A program made the position numbers and the translations under genes. A DNA stretch of 64,000 bases from Bradyrhizobium agreste (GTDB taxonomy: Bacteria > Pseudomonadota > Alphaproteobacteria > Rhizobiales > Xanthobacteraceae): contig NZ_JACCHP010000025.1 of assembly GCF_016031625.1 (NCBI RefSeq), forward strand, positions 1-64,000. The letters run 5' to 3'. The notes beneath the pieces were generated by a model, which saw only the letters and a program-made list of their open reading frames with translations, was not told where the DNA came from and ran no database searches. Numbering within the stretch: the stretch's first letter is position 1; every line of letters starts with the position of its first letter. Shown in pieces: positions 25,601 to 33,805 of the stretch.

Positions 25601-26755
25601 GGAGGCGGTGATAACGAAGCTGTCGGTCGTGGGCGCCTTCAGTGCGTTGATTGCGGCATCGTCAGGCTCGAACCTGTAGGCGCCGGTCGTGCTGTTGACG
25701 TAGAGCACCCCATAGGGGCTCGTCTTCCACAAATCGTATGTCACTCCGCCCAGGACTGTATTGCCGGAATTCGCCCCGACGACGCCAAAGCTCAGCTTGC
25801 CGCCACCGGTGCCGCTGCTGGCACTGAAGGTTCCTGTTGTTGCAGCGAATGTATCAAACACCACCGTGTCGAGCTCGGTTGGCCCAGCTCCGGTGCTGAG
25901 ACTCGGTGGTACCGGTTCAAGAGGCGCCGGAGTGATGAATGGCAGCGTACTCGGCGTAATCTGCAGCGCAGGCGCATCCGGCTGAATGAAATTGATCGGC
26001 TGCAGTGACTGGGATTTGACGAAGGGAGGCGTGCTTGAACCATGCGGCCCCTGTCCTTCGAGATTGGCGAGCACGTCCTGTTGCGCGGCACGCAACTCGT
26101 CCATTCGGGCGGACGTGTTCGTGACCTGATTGACACTGATGGTGGAGCCCACCTTCTTGAGCACGATCGTCTCGCCGGGATCTTCGACGATGATACGCCG
26201 GGGGATCCGCTCCTTGGTCACGAGCTCGAATGCGCCATGCGCAAGGTCCTTGTAAGTGATGGAATCGTCATCCAGGAGCGTGACGTCCGGGTCCGCGGCT
26301 TCGGCATTTCGTCCGAGCGAGAAAGTCAATGCTGCAAGCGTCAGCATTCCTGAGCCGCCCGCGTGACTCCGGGCACGAATGCCTGCAACTGGCGTATTCA
26401 GCTGGAGAGGCCGGGTTTCTGCCAGCCGGCCTTGTGAGGAAGTGTAGCTTCCTCGGGCCACGTCGAACAGGGCTGCAGGTGGTTCGCCCTTGAACACGAA
26501 TGCGCTCAGCGAGACGCGAGCGCCGCAGGAGATGTTGAAGAAAGTACCGTCGATGAGGCGAACTGTGATCTGTCCGTCGGCATCGGTCTCTATCACGTCA
26601 GTCCGGTAGACAGGCGCGCCAGCTACGGCATGTGTGGCGATGCCGCTGGCTCGCGTGAGCGTGCCGCAACCGATCACTGTCTGAATATGGCCGATGATTT
26701 GGACGGGCAAGGCCATTGCGGGCCCGGTACCAACCTGGATGTCGGATGCTGACAT
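22673..26755 (-). CDS. VCBS/RTX surface or secreted protein with FecR-like N-terminus
   Basis: 1360 aa from ATG at 26755 (MSASDIQVGTG); a longer frame adds 26 basic residues. Order: FecR-like domain (~20-150: GAPVYRTDVIETDADGQITV, then DGTFFNISCGARVSLSAFVF and LNTPVAGIRA); a linker; a degenerate cadherin-like unit (~320-400); four VCBS repeats of ~110 residues starting near 402, 513, 628 and 740, each with DAAVISG, TGTLTDTDVD, YGTFTMTA-GVWTYTLDN and DSFTVT; RTX calcium-binding nonapeptides (~880-965: GSGNDTIKGNDGDDVIYGG, GNNGSDTITGGFGADQL); a long acidic C-terminus. No Sec signal, as expected for type I secretion; no type I exporter genes are nearby. Probably an adhesin or biofilm protein. 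Divergent from a second FecR protein. Confidence 0.88.
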   Translation of the reverse strand: MSASDIQVGTGPAMALPVQIIGHIQTVIGCGTLTRASGIATHAVAGAPVYRTDVIETDADGQITVRLIDGTFFNISCGARVSLSAFVFKGEPPAALFDVARGSYTSSQGRLAETRPLQLNTPVAGIRARSHAGGSGMLTLAALTFSLGRNAEAADPDVTLLDDDSITYKDLAHGAFELVTKERIPRRIIVEDPGETIVLKKVGSTISVNQVTNTSARMDELRAAQQDVLANLEGQGPHGSSTPPFVKSQSLQPINFIQPDAPALQITPSTLPFITPAPLEPVPPSLSTGAGPTELDTVVFDTFAATTGTFSASSGTGGGKLSFGVVGANSGNTVLGGVTYDLWKTSPYGVLYVNSTTGAYRFEPDDAAINALKAPTTDSFVITASNGVTSVSQTFTIAINGVNDAAIISGTTAGSTIEAGGTANGTPGMPVATGTLTDTDVDDPPNTFTPVSSPTASAGGYGTFTMTASGVWTYTLDDANPAVQRLNAGETLIDSFTVTTIGGTPQVVTITIQGASDAAVISGDTTGAVIEAGAVANANPGTPVATGTLTDTDVDTAANAFTAVVSPTASASGYGTFTMTVAGVWTYTLDNANSAVQALNAGETLTDSFTVTTLDGTAQVVTITIRGSNDAAVISGTTAGSVTEAGGVANSTPGAPRATGTLVAADVDNASNTFIAVSSPKASTAAYGAYTITAAGVWTYTLDNASGAVQALNVGDTLTDSFTVTSLDGTPQTVTITIFGSNDAAVISGTTTGSVTEAGTFSPGAPIATGTLTDTDVDNAPNTFTAVPSPTASNGGYGTFTMTAAGVWTYTLDNNNSVVQALDVGDTLTDTFTVTSIDGTQQTVTVAIHGASDADPNDFDNLATGSIVITDPPNVYGTPGSETIAGGGDIGQVIYAGAGSDTVNGTGKADVLYSGSGNDTIKGNDGDDVIYGGSGNDTINGNNGSDTITGGFGADQLTGSNGNDRFAYLFVADSNAGQFDTITDFASGSDKIDLTALGALGFAILALSSTSTTVPAHTIAWLYDSAANETVVYVNPTDQTLHIGDSSLVEIHLQGIATIDASDFILAPAAAPVMTAASELIDLTAPLQSDAAAAMTTTSEISSDSGSGDGTLLADGSPEIQSSQPTYNLDSTWDQIGRSEYSSLSSSDPTQPTETSHTDAVAPSASGPSTTLQSVAAPTQASFVFHFTDFDTAAAAGKNGAIESGQMADIAIAALSFDHIAAEQHAGRGLALGNDAGHHGVSPQESADQAAHAHGRTGDETADTALNPSLSKSSTGGAGHSLASETQQLGDSFRFKDDASQGSQHSVMPDRLTDLAGHHDHAGGLAGSELSFTPEPSPPDVDPPHGPVAAHGHGLHDLIV

Positions 26756-27118
26756 GGCTCGACCTCGCCTGGGTGATCGATACAGGCTCGGCGTGCTGTC
26801 ATGGTTTTTCGGGTGGCCCTCGCCAAGGGACAAATATCCAGGGCGCTGGCAGCCGAAGGCTTGCCCGCCGAAATCATCAAGCTATCGAGAAGATGCATTG
26901 CACGGCGACGGTGACGCGTACCGTCATTCGCGCATTCCTCCCGCCAAAGTGATTAAATTGACAAACGAGACGTATTTAATTTGTAGCATTTACGTAGTGC
27001 CGCGATAAATTAGGCGTGTTAACCAAATTAAACAAGAATTATATTTGCTGTGGCTGTGCGTCGGGGTTCAAAAAATGAGCCGCCGACGGCGGCAGGATCT
27101 CTCGAGAAAGGGGGGATC
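26756..27118. promoter_or_regulatory. AT-rich divergent control region
   Basis: 363 bp between the RTX gene and the FecR gene, with no gene. The part from about 26947 to 27050 is markedly A/T-rich (aaattgacaaac, tatttaatttgta, ttaaccaaattaaac), unlike the GC-rich surroundings. It is a likely promoter and binding region for regulators or nucleoid proteins. Confidence 0.5.
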
Positions 27119-27769
27119 ATGTGCAGATCTAAGATAGCCGCTATGGCGGCGGGCCTGGTCCTGGCGCTTTTGAATTTCTTGCCGAGTGCGGCTCAAGCGC
27201 AAGTCGATTCCGCCGGGCCCGCCGTCGCCAGCTCGTCTTCCAAACCGATTGGGAAGGTGGTGGTGGCCACAGGCTCCGTCACGATCCAACATGCGGGCGC
27301 AGTGATCGTTCAAGCGAATGTCTCGAGTGAGCCCGGTCGGGCCAAGACGGGTGATCCCGTATATCTTGGTGACGTGGTGGTGACCGGAGACGACAGCCGA
27401 GTCGGAATAAACTTCAGCGACGGCAGCTCGTTCAATCTATCGAGCAACGCCCGCATTGTGCTGGATCAGTATGTGTATGAGCCGGCCGGCAAGTCCAATG
27501 CGACCCTGTTCAGCCTCGCCAAGGGAACGTTCACCTTCGTTGCGGGCAATGTTGCGAAGACCGGCGACATGAAGGTCGATACGCCCGTCGCCACGTTGGG
27601 GATCCGGGGGACGACACCGCACATCGAGATTTCGGATGATGGATCAGTCAAATTCTCGACGTTGATCGAAGAGGGCCAAAGCAAGCTCCTGAAGAAGCCG
27701 CCGGCAGGCGCGGCGCCGGAGTCCGATCGAAGCGCCAATCGCAAGCTCATTATCTGCCGGGGGTGCTGA
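27119..27769 (+). CDS. Secreted FecR-domain protein
   Basis: 216 aa from ATG at 27119, which has a strong purine-rich ribosome site (GAAAGGGGGG) right before it; the frame extends 23 codons upstream without one. A signal peptide (IAAMAAGLVLALLNFLPSAAQAQ) precedes a FecR-type domain: GDPVYLGDVVVTGDDSRVGI, FSDGSSFNLSSNARIVLDQYVY and VDTPVATLGIRGTTPHI. The same blocks occur in the N-terminus of the divergent RTX protein, so the two are related by a shared domain. It ends in ICRGC. Could act as a periplasmic partner of the RTX protein or a sensor; not a classical sigma-factor regulator, since no sigma gene is near. Confidence 0.85.
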   Translation: MCRSKIAAMAAGLVLALLNFLPSAAQAQVDSAGPAVASSSSKPIGKVVVATGSVTIQHAGAVIVQANVSSEPGRAKTGDPVYLGDVVVTGDDSRVGINFSDGSSFNLSSNARIVLDQYVYEPAGKSNATLFSLAKGTFTFVAGNVAKTGDMKVDTPVATLGIRGTTPHIEISDDGSVKFSTLIEEGQSKLLKKPPAGAAPESDRSANRKLIICRGC

Positions 27770-27871
27770 GACGTTTGCCGGCCGAAGTCGCCGTGATGCC
27801 GGCGTAAGGGCCGGCCCGGCAGAGAGCAGGATGAGTGCTTCGTTCGCTGGGATTTGACGCCTGGTGTGAAA

Positions 27872-28735
27872 ATGACCGCACGAGCCAGTGTCATCAGGGC
27901 AGTGATGCTCATTCTCGTCCTCGGACTGTTCGGTTCGTCGGGCTTGGCGCAGACGCCGAAGAAGGGCAGCTCACTCAAGAATATCGAACTGTGTAACGGG
28001 TCAGATCGCGTCTCGCCCGAAGCTCGGATCGATGCCTGCACGGCGTTTATCGATGCTGCCGAGGGAAGCGCAAACGGCTTCGCCGTCGCCCACAACAACA
28101 GGGGCAATGCCCGTAGCGCCAAAGCCGACTACGGAGGCGCGATCAAGGATTTTCTTGAAGCGACCCGGCTCAACCCGAATTATGCGAAAGCCTTCAACAA
28201 CCTCGGCGTGGCCTATCTGAGGACGGGCTCGCACGACCTCGCTCTTGGCGCTTTTCAGCAGGCGCTGAAGCTCAACCCCGACTATGCCACGGCTTTTGCC
28301 AACCGTGCGGCAGCGTACCTGAAGAGAAATGCGTACGACCGCGCCGCGCAGGACTATGACGAAGCAATTCGCCTCGATCCGAAGCTGGAGGCGGCGTGGA
28401 GCGGACGCTGTTGGGCCCGAGCCGTCCTCGGCGCCTTGCAGGCTGCGATGGAGGACTGCGACATGGTGCTTCGATCGGGAGCGGGCAACGCCGCGACATA
28501 CGATTCGCGAGCCCTGATATATCTGAAAATGGGACAACTCTCCGCGGCTGTCGACGACTACAACGCGGCGCTACGGTACGCGCCCAAGCTGGCGAGCGCG
28601 CTGTACGGTCGCGGGGTAGCCCGATTCAAGCTGGGCGACACAGATGGCGGCAATAGCGATATCTCGGCGGCCATAAGGATCGAGGCCGGGATCGCCGAAG
28701 ACTTTGTCCGCTATGGGGTGCCGCAAAGGGACTGA
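27872..28735 (+). CDS. Secreted tetratricopeptide-repeat protein
   Basis: 287 aa from ATG at 27872 (a TTG six codons earlier is possible). Signal peptide MLILVLGLFGSSGLAQ. Then about six TPR units, seen as repeated A-x-NN-x-G-xA / LNPNYAKAFNNLGVAYL / LNPDYATAFANRAAAYL / LDPKLEAAWSGRCWARA / YAPKLASALYGRGVARF. Cys pairs are near the N-terminus (IELCNGS, RIDACTAF), as in other secreted TPR proteins of Bradyrhizobium that start with a Sel1-like capped repeat. Likely a periplasmic scaffold. Downstream of the FecR gene by 102 bp, same strand. Confidence 0.9.
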   Translation: MTARASVIRAVMLILVLGLFGSSGLAQTPKKGSSLKNIELCNGSDRVSPEARIDACTAFIDAAEGSANGFAVAHNNRGNARSAKADYGGAIKDFLEATRLNPNYAKAFNNLGVAYLRTGSHDLALGAFQQALKLNPDYATAFANRAAAYLKRNAYDRAAQDYDEAIRLDPKLEAAWSGRCWARAVLGALQAAMEDCDMVLRSGAGNAATYDSRALIYLKMGQLSAAVDDYNAALRYAPKLASALYGRGVARFKLGDTDGGNSDISAAIRIEAGIAEDFVRYGVPQRD

Positions 28736-28764
28736 CCAGCCGCGACGGCGCCGTCGTGCAGCCG

Positions 28765-28781
28765 TTAACAACTGCTTAACC
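28765..28781 (+). promoter_or_regulatory. CtrA-type box upstream of giant TPR gene
   Basis: TTAA-CAACTGC-TTAACC, a full match to TTAA-N7-TTAACC, lies 149 bp before the gene at 28930 and 30 bp after the preceding stop. Binding is inferred. Confidence 0.55.
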
Positions 28782-28869
28782 GCCTGCGTCTCAAATTCAA
28801 ACTGGCGGATCGGTCCCCCGCTCGATCGGGCACGGGCGCGCTGTTCCAAGCGCAAATCAAGATATAGCA

Positions 28870-28884
28870 TTAACAAGTCCTTAA
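28870..28884 (+). promoter_or_regulatory. Second CtrA-type box upstream of giant TPR gene
   Basis: TTAA-CAAGTCC-TTAA, 45 bp before the gene and 88 bp downstream of the first box. Two full TTAA-N7-TTAA elements within 120 bp of a GC-rich genome are unlikely by chance. Confidence 0.5.
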
Positions 28885-28929
28885 TTGGCGAGACACTACA
28901 GTCGACGGCACCGCCGGCGCCGTGCCGGC

Positions 28930-31900
28930 ATGACCGCCGAACCGGAAGAAATGCCGCCAATGGCGCGAGAGGCTGCCGCTGGATTTGTGTCGCGAGCCCG
29001 CGCGTCTGCGCGGAGCTTGTCGCGCCATGTCCGCGCGGCGGCCTTGCTGGCGGCCTGTCTCCTGCTTGGCCTTGCGACGCCCGGCTGGGCGGCCGATCCG
29101 ATCAGGGGCGAGGCGACGTTTTCAGCCGGTGGCGGCTTTGCCCGGCTCGTCATCAAGCTCGGCGAGGACGTTCCCTCCGAGGTGACGACCGCGGGCTCGA
29201 TCCTCGTCATCCGCTTCGACCGACCCGTCGATGTTCCCGTCGACCGCATTCCGGAAGGCGCGCCCGACTACGTCAACTCCGCCCGCCGCGACCCTGACGG
29301 CGGCGCCATCCGCCTGTCGCTGGCGCGGCGCGTCACCGTCAACACCATGAACGCCGGCGAGCGCACCTTCATCGACCTGCTGCCCGACGGCTGGAAGGGG
29401 CCGCCGCCGAGCCTGCCCATGGACGTGGTCAAGGAGCTTGCCGAGCGGGCACGCGCCGCCGAGCGTGCGTTGCGCGCCCAGCGCGCCGCCGCGGAGGCCA
29501 AGAAGCGTCCGCCGATCCGCGTGCGCGCCTCGGTGCAGCCGACTTTCGTGCGCTTCGTGTTCGAGATGCCCGACGGGGTCGGCGTCTCCTCCGTGCTCAA
29601 TGAGCAGAAACTGACGCTCGTCTTCAACGCCAATCTCAATTTCGATTTGGCGGACGCGGTCCTCGCCGCGCCGCCGAACGTCGCCTCGATCAAGCAGAAG
29701 TCCGATATCGACCAGACCAATGTCGAGATCGCGCTGATCGGCGATTCCGACGTGCATTCGTTCCGCGACGAGAAGAACTACGTCGTCGACGTCTCCTTCC
29801 AGCCCGACAAAGGCAAGTCGGCGGCAACGCCCGAGGCGACGATCGCGCAGATGAAGCCGGCCGTTCGCGGGCCGGCAGCTAGCCCTGCGCCCGCACCGGA
29901 AAAGCCCGCCGCCGGGAAGAAGGACGCCCATCGCGAGATCCCGCCGCCGACCTCCGAGACGATCGCGCGCGAAGCCAAGATCGACATCAAGCCCGAGGTG
30001 AAGGTGGAAGCGCCCGCCGCGCTGCCGCCCGCCGAAGCGCCGAAACCGGCAGTACCTCCCGCGGCCGAAGCGGCGCAACCTCCGGAAGGGCCCAAGGAGG
30101 CCCCCAAGGAAGCTGCGAAGCCGGCGCCGCCTGCGCCGGCGGCTGCTTCTGTCGAAGCGCCCAAGGAGATGGCAAAGGAACCGGTCAAGGATGCCGCCAA
30201 GGATTCGGCCAAAGATTCCGTAAAGGCTGCGCCGGCCGATGCGCCGGTCGCGCCAACGATTGCCAGCGTCGATGCGCGCCGCGACAGCGACGGCTTGCGC
30301 GTGACGTTCCCGCTTCAGATCGTAACGCCGGCGGCGGCGTTCCGCCGCGGCGACACCGTGTGGCTGGTGTTCGATACGCCCAAGCCCGTCGATGTCGAGG
30401 CGATCCGCACCAAGGGCGGCGCGATGATCGGCGAGGTCGGCCGCGTCCTGCTCGACAAGGGGCAGGCGGTGCGCATTCGTCTCACGCGCCCGCTGGTCTA
30501 TTCGCTGACGAGCGAGGAGGTCGGCAAGGAGACCAACTGGATGTTGACGCTCGCCGACAAGATCCAGGCATCGCCGCTGCCGCTGATGATGTCGCGCAAC
30601 ATCACCGATCCCGCGCTCGCCAACATCGCGATCCCCTTCGCCAATCCGGGCCTGCTGCACAAGCTCACCGATCCCGATGCCGGCGACACGCTCTATGTCA
30701 TCACCGCGCAGCGGCCGGTGCGCGGCTTCATCAAGCGGCAGGACCTCGTCGATCTCTCGCTGCTGGAATCCGCGCACGGCATCGCGATCCGGCCGAACTC
30801 CGATGAGGTCGGCGTCGAGGTCGGCTCCGACAAGGTGATTCTCGGCAAGAAGGGTGGCTTGACGCTGTCGCCGGTCGACATCTCGGCCGAACGGGCGCCG
30901 ACCGCGGTGCGCCCGATCTTCAGTCCCGAAGGCTGGCGCAAGGGCCAGTCGGAAAACTTCATGGAGCGCCAGAGCGAGCTGATGACGGCGATCTCGGCGG
31001 TCGAGCCCGCGCTGCGTTCGCTGCCGCGGCTCGATCTTGCGCAATTCTACATGTCGCGCGCCATGTATCACGAGGCCAAGGCCGTGACCGACGTGATGCT
31101 GAGCGATCCCCTCAACAAGGAGGAGAGCGGCGCGCTGATCATGCATGCGATCGCCAGCATCCTGATCGGCCGGCCGGCGCAGGGATTGAAGGATCTCGCC
31201 AGTCCTGCGATCGGGAACAGCCACGATTCCCAGCTCTGGAAGGCGCTCGCCTATGCGCGCCAGGGCAAATGGGCCGATGCGCGCGAGAAGTTCAAGAACG
31301 TCGAATTCGCCATCGCCTCGCTGCCGCTCGACATCCAGCGCATCGTGACGATGGACGCGATGCGCGCATCGCTCGAGGTGAAGGACTATGCCGGCGCCTC
31401 CAAGCGCCGCAGCGAGATCGAGGTGGTCGGGGTCCCGCCCGAGGCTGCGCCAGGCTTCGCCGTGCTGCGCGGCCGGCTCGCCGAGGCGCTCGGCCACGAC
31501 AAGGACGCGCTCGACGATTACAAGTTCGCGGTCGCCTCGAACGACCGTCCGGCTGCGGCCGAGGCCAAGCAGCTCGAAGTCGCGCTGCGTCAGAAGCGCG
31601 ACGAGATCGGCAAGGAAGAGGCGCTGCGCGAGCTCGAGACGCTGTCGATGACCTGGCGTGGCGACGCGATCGAGGTCAAGACGCTGCAGATGCTGTCGCG
31701 CCTCTATGCGGAGAACGGGCGCTACCGCGATGCGCTCACCGCCGCGCGCACCGCGACCAGGCTGCAGCCGAACGCCGAAGCCTCGCGTCAGGCCCAGGAT
31801 CTCGCCTCCGAGCTGTTCGCGCAGATCTTCCTCGGGCCGAAGGGCGACGAGCTGCCGCCGGTCGAGGCGCTCGGGATGTTCTACGAATTCCGCGAGCTGA

Positions 31901-32700
31901 CGCCGATCGGCCGCCGCGGCGACGAGCTGATCCGCCGGCTCGCCGACCGTCTCGCCTCGATCGATCTGCTCGATCAGGCCGCCGAGCTCCTGCAATACCA
32001 GGTCGATCATCGCCTCGAAGGCGCGGCGCGCGCCCAGGTCGCCGCGCGCCTTGCCATGATCTATCTCGCCAACCGCAAGCCCGACATGGCCATCACCGCG
32101 CTGCGGGCAAGCCGAATCAGCGATCTCTCCGGCGAGCTCAGGCAGCAGCGCCTGCTGCTGGAGGCGCGCGCGCAGAGCGACGTCGGCCGTCACGATCTCG
32201 CGCTCGACATCGTCTCCAACGTCGCCGGGCGGGAAGTGCTCCGCCTGCGCTCCGACATCTTCTGGGCGGCGCGGCGCTGGCGCGAGTCCGCCGAGCAGAT
32301 CGAGCTCTATTACGGCGAGCGCTTCCGCGACTTCAAGCCGCTCAATGCGGTCGAGAAGAGCGACATCATCCGTGCCGCCGTCGGCTACGCACTGGCCGAC
32401 GACTCCATCGGCCTGTCGCGCTTTCGCGAGAAATACGCCCCGCTGATGAGCGAGAGCGCCGACCGTCTCGCCTTCGACATTGCGAGCAAGCCGGCTGCAG
32501 CGTCGAGCGCCGAATTCGCCGAGATCGCCAAGCTCGCTGCCAGCGTCGACACGCTCGACGGCTTCCTGCGCGAGATGAAGCAGCGCTTCCCCGCCGCCAC
32601 CGCGCGCGCACCTAGCGCGCCGCCGGCCAAGGACGCCAGCGACCACACCGGCTCCTTGCCCACGATTCCGGTCGTGCGGCAGATCAAGATGACGCGATAG
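28930..32700 (+). CDS. Giant periplasmic/envelope TPR protein of the flagellar locus
   Basis: 1256 aa from ATG at 28930; ATG 28951 and 28960 are alternatives and none has a clean ribosome site. A hydrophobic segment (AAALLAACLLLGLATPGWA) looks like a signal peptide after a basic lead. Next come beta-rich AMIN-like segments (FARLVIKLGEDVPSEV; VRFVFEMPDGVGVSSVLNEQKL), an Ala/Pro/Lys-rich linker (~300-440) and another beta-rich part. From ~680 to 1180 there is a helical repeat region of TPR type (LDLAQFYMSRAMYHEAKAVTD, LYAENGRYRDALTAARTATRL). Such proteins lie beside fliP in Bradyrhizobium flagellar clusters. With two CtrA-type boxes before it and a MotE homologue at 21089, a motor or envelope role like that of MotC is possible but unproven. 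Confidence 0.85.
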   Translation: MTAEPEEMPPMAREAAAGFVSRARASARSLSRHVRAAALLAACLLLGLATPGWAADPIRGEATFSAGGGFARLVIKLGEDVPSEVTTAGSILVIRFDRPVDVPVDRIPEGAPDYVNSARRDPDGGAIRLSLARRVTVNTMNAGERTFIDLLPDGWKGPPPSLPMDVVKELAERARAAERALRAQRAAAEAKKRPPIRVRASVQPTFVRFVFEMPDGVGVSSVLNEQKLTLVFNANLNFDLADAVLAAPPNVASIKQKSDIDQTNVEIALIGDSDVHSFRDEKNYVVDVSFQPDKGKSAATPEATIAQMKPAVRGPAASPAPAPEKPAAGKKDAHREIPPPTSETIAREAKIDIKPEVKVEAPAALPPAEAPKPAVPPAAEAAQPPEGPKEAPKEAAKPAPPAPAAASVEAPKEMAKEPVKDAAKDSAKDSVKAAPADAPVAPTIASVDARRDSDGLRVTFPLQIVTPAAAFRRGDTVWLVFDTPKPVDVEAIRTKGGAMIGEVGRVLLDKGQAVRIRLTRPLVYSLTSEEVGKETNWMLTLADKIQASPLPLMMSRNITDPALANIAIPFANPGLLHKLTDPDAGDTLYVITAQRPVRGFIKRQDLVDLSLLESAHGIAIRPNSDEVGVEVGSDKVILGKKGGLTLSPVDISAERAPTAVRPIFSPEGWRKGQSENFMERQSELMTAISAVEPALRSLPRLDLAQFYMSRAMYHEAKAVTDVMLSDPLNKEESGALIMHAIASILIGRPAQGLKDLASPAIGNSHDSQLWKALAYARQGKWADAREKFKNVEFAIASLPLDIQRIVTMDAMRASLEVKDYAGASKRRSEIEVVGVPPEAAPGFAVLRGRLAEALGHDKDALDDYKFAVASNDRPAAAEAKQLEVALRQKRDEIGKEEALRELETLSMTWRGDAIEVKTLQMLSRLYAENGRYRDALTAARTATRLQPNAEASRQAQDLASELFAQIFLGPKGDELPPVEALGMFYEFRELTPIGRRGDELIRRLADRLASIDLLDQAAELLQYQVDHRLEGAARAQVAARLAMIYLANRKPDMAITALRASRISDLSGELRQQRLLLEARAQSDVGRHDLALDIVSNVAGREVLRLRSDIFWAARRWRESAEQIELYYGERFRDFKPLNAVEKSDIIRAAVGYALADDSIGLSRFREKYAPLMSESADRLAFDIASKPAAASSAEFAEIAKLAASVDTLDGFLREMKQRFPAATARAPSAPPAKDASDHTGSLPTIPVVRQIKMTR

Positions 32701-32721
32701 GGCTTGGTGCCGCCACATGCT

Positions 32722-32838
32722 CCGTTATTGCGAGCGGAGCGACTTGTCCGCCGGAGCCTTGGCGAAGGCGGAAGCAATCCAGACTCTTTCCGCGGAGGCA
32801 GTCTGGATTGCTTCATCGCAAGGGCTCCTTGCTGATCT
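32722..32838. repeat. Palindromic intergenic repeat (cgtcattgcgag family)
   Basis: Begins CGTTATTGCGAGCGGAGCG and contains the two inverted blocks GCAATCCAGAC and GTCTGGATTGC around TTTCCGCGGAGG. Same family as 32888-32978, 43528, 45582 and 55260. Lies between the giant TPR gene and fliP. Confidence 0.85.
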
Positions 32839-32887
32839 AGCCGCGGCCGCTCCGTGGGCTGTGAGGGCAAGCCACCGGCTGGGTCCG

Positions 32888-32978
32888 CCGTCATTGCGAG
32901 CGCAGCGAAGCAATCCAGGAAATTATCCGCGGAGGCGGTCTGGATTGCTTCGTCGCAAGGGCTCCTCGCAATGACGGG
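32888..32978. repeat. Palindromic intergenic repeat, second tandem copy
   Basis: Complete unit: CGTCATTGCGAGCGCAGCG at the left, CTCGCAATGACGG at the right (inverted), with GCAATCCAG / CTGGATTGC inside. It lies 50 bp from the copy at 32722-32838. The rest of the 346-bp gap up to fliP (33047) shows no gene. Confidence 0.88.
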
Positions 32979-33046
32979 GAGAGGGCGGTGGGTATTAAGA
33001 GGGAGCGGAGAGGATGCGTCTGCGATGCGATCCCCGAGCCCGGCCG

Positions 33047-33805
33047 TCACCCTCCGTAACTCTGCACCAGGCTCCCCGCCACCAGCGACCAGCCGTCGAC
33101 CAGCACGAAGAAGATCAGCTTGAACGGCAGCGAGATCGTCGCCGGCGGCAGCATCATCATGCCCATCGACATCAGCACGGAGGCGACGACGAGGTCGATG
33201 ATCAGGAAGGGCAGGAACAACAAGAAGCCGATCTCGAAGGCGCGCTTCAGCTCGGAGATCATGAAGGCAGGGACGAGAATGCGCAGTGCGAGATCGTCGG
33301 GCGTGGCCGGCGGCGGCTCGCCGGAGATATCCAGGAACAGCTTCAGGTCCTTCTCGCGCACGTTCTTCTGCATGAAGCCGCGCAAGGGCACGGAGGCGCG
33401 CTGGAGCGCATCCTCGACACCGATCTGGTTGGCGACGAGCGGGCGGATGCCCTCGTCATAGGATTTCTGCAGCACCGGGCCCATCACGAAGAAGGTGAGG
33501 AACATCGCGAGCGCGATGATCACCGAGTTCGGCGGGGCGGTCGCGGTGCCCATCGCGGTGCGCAGCAGCGACAGCACCACCACGATGCGCGTGAACGACG
33601 TCATCATGATCAGGATCGACGGCGCGATCGAGAGCACCGTGAGCAGTGCGATCAGCTGGATCGCGCGCTCCGTGACGCCGCCGCCACCGGCGCCGCCGCC
33701 GAGATTGATGCTGATGTCCTGGGCATGCGAGGGCATCGCGAGCGAAGCCGCACCGACCAGGACAGACAGGAAAAGAACTCTACGCGGAAGGACCGGCAAC
33801 CTCAC
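33047..33805 (-). CDS. fliP: Flagellar export gate protein FliP
   Basis: 252 aa. Cleavable signal (VLFLSVLVGAASLAMPSHAQ), then four membrane segments. Family blocks: LTVLSIAPSILIMMTSFTRIVVVLSLLRTAMG, PPNSVIIALAMFLTFFVMGPV, ILVPAFMISELKRAFEIGFLLFLPFLIIDLVVASVLMSMGMMMLPP. Forms the core of the export gate with FliQ and FliR. The start overlaps the fliO stop by 4 bp. fliQ and fliR are encoded separately, in the flgB operon. Confidence 0.97.
   Translation of the reverse strand: MRLPVLPRRVLFLSVLVGAASLAMPSHAQDISINLGGGAGGGGVTERAIQLIALLTVLSIAPSILIMMTSFTRIVVVLSLLRTAMGTATAPPNSVIIALAMFLTFFVMGPVLQKSYDEGIRPLVANQIGVEDALQRASVPLRGFMQKNVREKDLKLFLDISGEPPPATPDDLALRILVPAFMISELKRAFEIGFLLFLPFLIIDLVVASVLMSMGMMMLPPATISLPFKLIFFVLVDGWSLVAGSLVQSYGG

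Noticed and set aside
27119..27769. FecR protein as a sigma-factor signalling regulator
   Set aside because: It has a cleavable signal peptide rather than the cytoplasmic tail and single membrane segment of FecR, and there is no ECF sigma gene or TonB receptor nearby.
29122..32718. A 1198-codon open frame antisense to the giant TPR gene
   Set aside because: It mirrors a GC-rich gene codon for codon. It has no ribosome site or family motif and is rich in Arg, Asp and Gly as expected of antisense frames, whereas the plus frame has a signal peptide and repeat domains.
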